Origin: JBEINZ01 sp040377825
Lineage (GTDB): Bacteria > Pseudomonadota > Alphaproteobacteria > Rhizobiales > Ancalomicrobiaceae
Direction: 5' to 3'
NCBI GenBank assembly: GCA_040377825.1
Contig: JBEINZ010000112.1
Span: 1-9,936, forward strand
DNA: 9,936 bases
Part shown: in pieces, positions 6,565 through 9,936 of the stretch
How the letters are laid out: every line of letters begins with the position of its first letter
Position numbering within the stretch: position 1 is the first letter of the stretch
Program-made: the position numbers and the translations under genes
Notes under the pieces: model-generated
What the model saw: only the letters and a program-made list of their open reading frames with translations
Databases searched by the model: none
Told to the model about the DNA's origin: nothing

Positions 6565-8192
6565 AATTCGGGCCGGTTCCGGTCTCGGAAGCCGTCGGGG
6601 CCTTCCTCGCGCATGCCGTGGCACTCGCCGGCGGGACCTTGCGAAAGGGTCATTTGATCGAGGCGGTCGATGTCGACGGCTTTCGCGCGGCCGGCCATGC
6701 AACCGTGATCGTCGCGCGGCTGGAGGCCGGCGATATCGCGGAGGACGAGGCAGCCGGCCGCATCGCCGCCGCGCTCGCGGGCGACGGTATCCGCGCCGAG
6801 GCGCCGGCGACCGGCCGGTCGAACTTGTTCGCGGCGGAGGCGGGCGTCCTCTTGGTCGACCAAGCCGGAATCCTGGCGCTCAATTCCATCGATCCCGGCA
6901 TCACCTTCGCCACCTTGCCCGCCTTTGCGCGCGCCGAGGACGGCCGCATGGTCGCGACCGCCAAAATCATTCCCTTCGCCGTCCCATCGGAAGCCGTGGA
7001 TCGCGCGATCGCCGGCATCCGCGCGCGGGGCCCGCTTGTGCGGATCGCGCGCTTTTCGCCGAAGCGGGTCGCGGTGATCTCAACGGTTCTGCCGAGCCTG
7101 AAGCCGTCGATCATCGACAAGACATTGCGCGTGCTAACCCAGCGGCTGCGGCCGACCGGGGCATCGATCGTCGCGGACCGGCGCGTCGCGCATAAGGAAG
7201 CCGCCATCGCCGCCGCGGTTTCCGCGGCCCGATATGACGACCACGCCGATCTCACCATCGTGTTCGGCGCCTCCGCGGTGGTCGACCGCGCCGACGTGAT
7301 CCCGGCCGGGATCGAAGCAGCCGGCGGGCAGGTTCGTCACTTCGGCATGCCGGTCGATCCTGGAAATCTGCTGCTGGTCGGCGAATTCGACGGGGCTCCC
7401 GTTGTCGGCGCGCCCGGCTGCGCGCGTAGCCCCAAGGAAAACGGCTTCGACTGGATCCTCGACCGGCTGCTTGCGGATATCGCGGTGACGCCGGCCGATA
7501 TTGTCGGCCTCGGGGTTGGTGGGCTCCTGATGGACATCGTCTCGCGCCCTCGCCCGCGCGAGGCACCGAAGGAGGCCGAGAGTCCGGCGGCGCGCTCGAT
7601 CGCGGCGCTGGTGCTCGCCGCCGGACGGTCCTCGCGCATGGGCGGGCCGAACAAGCTTCTTGCCTTGCTCAACGGCAAGCCTCTGGTCGTCCACGCGGTT
7701 GAAGCCGCACTGGCGAGCCGGGCGACATCGGTCACGGTCGTAACCGGACATATGGCCGACGCGGTCGAGGATATCCTTGGCGGTTTCGACGTGCGCTTTG
7801 CTCATAATCTCAATTATGCCGAAGGTCTTTCGACCTCGCTGCGGCGCGGGCTTGCTGCCATTCCATCCGACGCGGAGGCCGCCATCGTGCTTCTCGGCGA
7901 CATGCCGCGCGTCACATCCGCCATCGTGGACCGCCTGATCGAGGCCTATGAACCCGCGCGCGGTCAAATGATCGTGGTGCCGACATCCGAAGGGCGGCGC
8001 GGCAATCCGGTTTTGTTGTCGCGACGGTTCTTCGCCGATCTCGAACGCGTCGTCGGAGATCTCGGCGCGCGGCAGGTGATCGGCGACTATCCGGAAGCGG
8101 TGGTCGAAGTCGAGATCGGCGAAGCCGTGGGCCTCGATCTCGATACGCCCGAGGCCCTCGCCGCTGCCGGTGGCACGCTGGCCGGCGGATAA
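6561..8192 (+). CDS. Fusion of molybdopterin-binding domain and MocA-like nucleotidyltransferase
   Basis: This two-part protein of 543 residues probably finishes MCD-type molybdenum cofactor. Residues about 1-335 resemble the MoeA/MogA molybdopterin-binding fold: an opening PVSEAVGAFLAHAV with GHLIEA, then RVAVISTVLPSLKP (169-182), LTIVFGASAVVDRADVIPAG (231-250) and VDPGNLLLVGEFDGAPVVGA (265-284). Residues about 346-535 form a complete MocA/MobA-like transferase: LAAGRSSRMGGPNK (352-365), NLNYAEGLSTSLRRG (416-430), LLGDMP (444-449), GRRGNPVLL (478-486), GDLGAR (499-504) and DLDTPEAL (526-533). The NYAEGLSTS block favours MocA (CTP, cytosine dinucleotide cofactor) over MobA (GTP). Such fusions are known in Alphaproteobacteria, and a single chain could pass the cofactor from metal insertion to cytidylylation. 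It overlaps the preceding XdhC gene by four bases and ends two bases from a convergent gene. Confidence 0.9.
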   Translation: MKFGPVPVSEAVGAFLAHAVALAGGTLRKGHLIEAVDVDGFRAAGHATVIVARLEAGDIAEDEAAGRIAAALAGDGIRAEAPATGRSNLFAAEAGVLLVDQAGILALNSIDPGITFATLPAFARAEDGRMVATAKIIPFAVPSEAVDRAIAGIRARGPLVRIARFSPKRVAVISTVLPSLKPSIIDKTLRVLTQRLRPTGASIVADRRVAHKEAAIAAAVSAARYDDHADLTIVFGASAVVDRADVIPAGIEAAGGQVRHFGMPVDPGNLLLVGEFDGAPVVGAPGCARSPKENGFDWILDRLLADIAVTPADIVGLGVGGLLMDIVSRPRPREAPKEAESPAARSIAALVLAAGRSSRMGGPNKLLALLNGKPLVVHAVEAALASRATSVTVVTGHMADAVEDILGGFDVRFAHNLNYAEGLSTSLRRGLAAIPSDAEAAIVLLGDMPRVTSAIVDRLIEAYEPARGQMIVVPTSEGRRGNPVLLSRRFFADLERVVGDLGARQVIGDYPEAVVEVEIGEAVGLDLDTPEALAAAGGTLAGG

Positions 8193-8194
8193 TG

Positions 8195-8875
8195 TTATCT
8201 CAGCCTGGTCGGCCAAGGGGCACCCTCGCGCGTGCGAACATAGACCCTCGCTCGCTGCCCGGGGCGTAGCTGAAGGTTGCGCGTATCACGCACGTCCACG
8301 GTTACCGTGAGCGAGCGGCCTTTGCCCGAGGTTAAATCCACGCCGCCTTCGGGTGGCGTGATGGCCGAAACCCGCGCGGGCACCCAGGTGTCCCTGAACT
8401 CGCGAAACAAAAGGCGTGCTTCCGCCCCAATGGATATGGCGCCGCCGGTCTCCATCGGAAACGGGGCGGTTACTGAAAGATCGGCGATATCGGTCATGAC
8501 GGCGACTATTTTACCTTGCTCGACCTTATCGCCGATGACCACGGCGATGGAGTCCGCTCGCCCGGCATGTGGCGTGACGATCGCGACTTGGCGATCGCCG
8601 CTGTTGAGGCGCAGCAGCACCGTGCCTGCGGACAGCATGGCCCCGGGTTTTACGGCGACATCCGTAACCGTCCCGTCCGCCCCGCTCGCCACGGGGATCT
8701 GCAGCGCCCCGAGAATGCCGATGGACGCAACGATTCCGCTCGGCAGTCCCGACTCTTCACGCTCGAGCCAAACCCAATAGCCGATCGCCCCGACGAGGAA
8801 GACCACCAGGAGCCCAAAGCCGAAGCCGACCCCGAACGACCGACGGGTTACCGCTTTTCCGTTTCCCACCTCCAT
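8195..8875 (-). CDS. Short membrane-anchored HlyD-like periplasmic adaptor
   Basis: This protein of 226 residues has one N-terminal membrane segment at about 15-37, followed by a periplasmic part. Residues 60-90 (VASGADGTVTDVAVKPG, then LSAGTVLLRL) and 100-130 (TPHAGRADSIAVVIGDKVEQ, then GKIVAVMTD) look like the two half-motifs of a biotinyl-lipoyl domain. Residues 131-215 look like the beta-barrel of membrane fusion proteins, ending in LRPGQRARVYV. Usual adaptors have a long coiled-coil hairpin between the two lipoyl halves; here only some ten residues join them, so the protein cannot reach a TolC-like channel in the usual way. No pump gene lies beside it. The ATG at 8875 has AAGGG with a 7-base gap. 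It is convergent with the molybdopterin fusion gene. Its role is unknown; a partner ABC or peptidase transporter could lie elsewhere. Confidence 0.75.
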   Translation of the reverse strand: MEVGNGKAVTRRSFGVGFGFGLLVVFLVGAIGYWVWLEREESGLPSGIVASIGILGALQIPVASGADGTVTDVAVKPGAMLSAGTVLLRLNSGDRQVAIVTPHAGRADSIAVVIGDKVEQGKIVAVMTDIADLSVTAPFPMETGGAISIGAEARLLFREFRDTWVPARVSAITPPEGGVDLTSGKGRSLTVTVDVRDTRNLQLRPGQRARVYVRTREGAPWPTRLR

Positions 8876-8982
8876 CTATCGGCCCTTCGCTGGAGATTGG
8901 TTAATCATTCGATCGAGCATCCGGTTTAGCGAATGCCCCAGGCGCGGTCCATCGCGACGGGATCGCATTCGACTTAACGATA

Positions 8983-9031
8983 GAGCCTGTCCCGTTCGGA
9001 TCGAAGCGATCCAAACGAAAAGCACTGGCTC
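8983..9031. repeat. REP-like palindromic element 1
   Basis: An inner stem pairs 8993-9003 (CGTTCGGATCG) with 9007-9017 (CGATCCAAACG) at 10 of 11 positions around a 3-base loop. An outer GAGCC/GGCTC pair (8983-8987, 9027-9031) brackets it. It stands 15 bases from a second element of the same design. Nested palindromes bracketed by GAGC/GCTC are typical of dispersed extragenic repeats in Alphaproteobacteria. The rest of the gap (8876-8982) shows only a weak CATTCG/CGAATG pairing and no gene. Confidence 0.6.
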
Positions 9032-9046
9032 AAGCTACTGAATCTG

Positions 9047-9094
9047 GAGCAGTTCCTTATCGATCGGATTTATCCATCCGATCGGGAAATGCTC
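9047..9094. repeat. REP-like palindromic element 2, overlapping the methyltransferase stop codon
   Basis: Inner arms 9061-9069 (CGATCGGAT) and 9076-9084 (ATCCGATCG) pair perfectly around a 6-base loop. Outer arms 9047-9056 and 9085-9094 pair at 9 of 10 positions, with a 4-base bulge on the left. The right end overlaps the TGA of the RNA methyltransferase gene, so the element directly follows that message and may fold into a 3' end hairpin that protects or ends it. No clear U-run follows, so classic intrinsic termination is not shown. Confidence 0.6.
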
Positions 9095-9936
9095 AAAGCA
9101 TCGGCCGACGTAGCTCGTAGAGCATGATTGCTGTCGCGACCGCCAGATTCAGCGAATCCGCCTGTCCCGCCATGGGGATCTTGGCGACATGATCGGCGGC
9201 GTCGGCTAGGTGATCCGGGAGGCCGGATTGTTCATTGCCCATGAGAAGGATCATCGGCTCGTGGAGACCCAAAGTCCGGAAGTCGGTCGCCCCCTTTAGG
9301 TGCGTGGCGACCATGGGGACGCCCTTGGCCGCCTTCCAAGCGAGGAAGGCCTCGGGTGTTATGGTGATGATCGGGACATGGAAGAGTGATCCCATGGTCG
9401 CGCGGACGGCTTCCAACGCGAAGGGATCGGTCGTGTCGCCGATGAGGATCACGCCGCTTGCGCCCACCGAATCGACCGTGCGGATGATCGTGCCGAGATT
9501 GCCGGGGTCCTTGATGCCTTCCAATGCCACCCAGACCGTCGAGCGCGCTAAATCGATCGCATCGAGCGTCCAAACTCGCTGCTCGAAGACGCCTATCACC
9601 ATTTGCGGATTGTCGCGCCGGCTGATCTTTTCCAAAACGTCGTCGCTCGCCTCGAGCACGAGGGCACCGCGATCGAGCGCTAAGCGTGCTGCTTCCAAGA
9701 CTTTCGGCTGAGCCTTGACCTTGGCCGCATAGGTCAAAATCCGGATCGGCCAGTCTCCCGCGATCCCGTCGGTCACAAGCTTCAGCCCCTCGGCGAGAAA
9801 AAGCCCGGTACGCGCCCGCTCTTTCTTCAGCTGCAGGGCCCGCATATCCTTCACGACCGGGTTGGCGACGCTTGTCACCTCCTTCGCCTGTCCGCGTCGG
9901 TTGGCGGCCGGCGGCCGCGCGGCGCGGCTTGCGCGG
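9093..9936 (-). CDS. SpoU/TrmH-family RNA 2'-O-ribose methyltransferase (start probably beyond right edge)
   Basis: This is an RNA methyltransferase using S-adenosylmethionine and acting on tRNA or rRNA. The N-terminal substrate-binding part has TSVANPVVKDMRALQLKKER and GLFLAEGLKLVTDG. The catalytic SPOUT knot carries the three family motifs, numbered from the GTG at 9878: DPGNLGTIIRT (124-134; Asn127 and Arg133), LLMGNEQSGL (211-220; Glu216) and MAGQADSLNLAVATAIMLYE (236-255; Ser242 and Asn244). The likeness to RlmB/TrmH proteins is clear but the target base cannot be told. A GTG at 9878 is possible, yet its AAGGAG abuts the codon with no spacing, and the frame remains open to the window edge with Arg/Ala/Pro-rich codons, as in family members with a short basic N-terminal tail. 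I therefore treat it as 5'-partial. The stop lies in a REP-like palindrome. Confidence 0.9.
   Translation of the reverse strand, partial: RASRAARPPAANRRGQAKEVTSVANPVVKDMRALQLKKERARTGLFLAEGLKLVTDGIAGDWPIRILTYAAKVKAQPKVLEAARLALDRGALVLEASDDVLEKISRRDNPQMVIGVFEQRVWTLDAIDLARSTVWVALEGIKDPGNLGTIIRTVDSVGASGVILIGDTTDPFALEAVRATMGSLFHVPIITITPEAFLAWKAAKGVPMVATHLKGATDFRTLGLHEPMILLMGNEQSGLPDHLADAADHVAKIPMAGQADSLNLAVATAIMLYELRRPML

Noticed and set aside
7134..8216. 360-codon minus-strand frame opposite the molybdopterin fusion gene
   Set aside because: It is the antisense shadow of a conserved coding region. It would also overlap the HlyD-like gene end, and it has no recognisable domain.

Overview
The window looks like a chromosomal stretch of a GC-rich alphaproteobacterium, most likely of the order Hyphomicrobiales (Rhizobiales). 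The main reason is a ChvG/ChvI-type two-component pair with very characteristic N-terminal sequences, near an ATP-type PEP carboxykinase gene (pckA); these genes are classic neighbours in rhizobia and agrobacteria. No rRNA, tRNA, CRISPR array, insertion sequence or prophage gene was seen. There is no gene-free stretch longer than about 250 bases.

Layout, left to right. (1) Positions 1-1017, minus strand: the first 101 codons of a ChvG-like sensor kinase, cut by the window edge, preceded by the complete response regulator gene chvI. (2) Positions 1018-1261: the chvI upstream region, carrying inverted repeats built on CGAACC/GGTTCG. (3) Positions 1262-2683, minus: a MATE-family multidrug exporter. 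(4) Positions 2684-2811: a divergent promoter region with two neighbouring palindromes, one of CRP/FNR-like form over the MATE start codon. (5) Positions 2812-3582, plus: a HugZ-like flavin/haem split-barrel protein with a C-terminal DUF2470-type domain. (6) Positions 3583-3784: the pckA leader with an 8-bp inverted repeat. (7) Positions 3785-5398, plus: pckA with a GTG start. (8) Positions 5477-8192, plus: a tight three-gene unit for maturation of molybdenum hydroxylases: a stand-alone XdhC N-terminal domain, a separate XdhC Rossmann-domain protein, and a fusion of a molybdopterin-binding domain with a MocA-like cytidylyltransferase. (9) Positions 8195-8875, minus: a short membrane-anchored HlyD-like adaptor, convergent with the fusion gene and only 2 bases from its end. 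(10) Positions 8983-9094: two palindromic REP-like elements, one of which supplies the stop codon of the next gene. (11) Positions 9093-9936, minus: a SpoU/TrmH-family RNA methyltransferase that probably runs past the right edge.

How the genes fit together: ChvG/ChvI senses envelope or acid stress and PckA drives gluconeogenesis from C4 acids; their proximity is an old arrangement, here interrupted by the MATE and HugZ-like genes. The XdhC and MocA-type genes should prepare MCD-type molybdenum cofactor for a xanthine or CO dehydrogenase-family enzyme whose structural genes are not in this window. I see no wholly new multi-gene system. The best leads are the domain fusion, the split XdhC pair without its enzyme, the paired palindromes at 2672-2708, and the hairpin-less HlyD adaptor.
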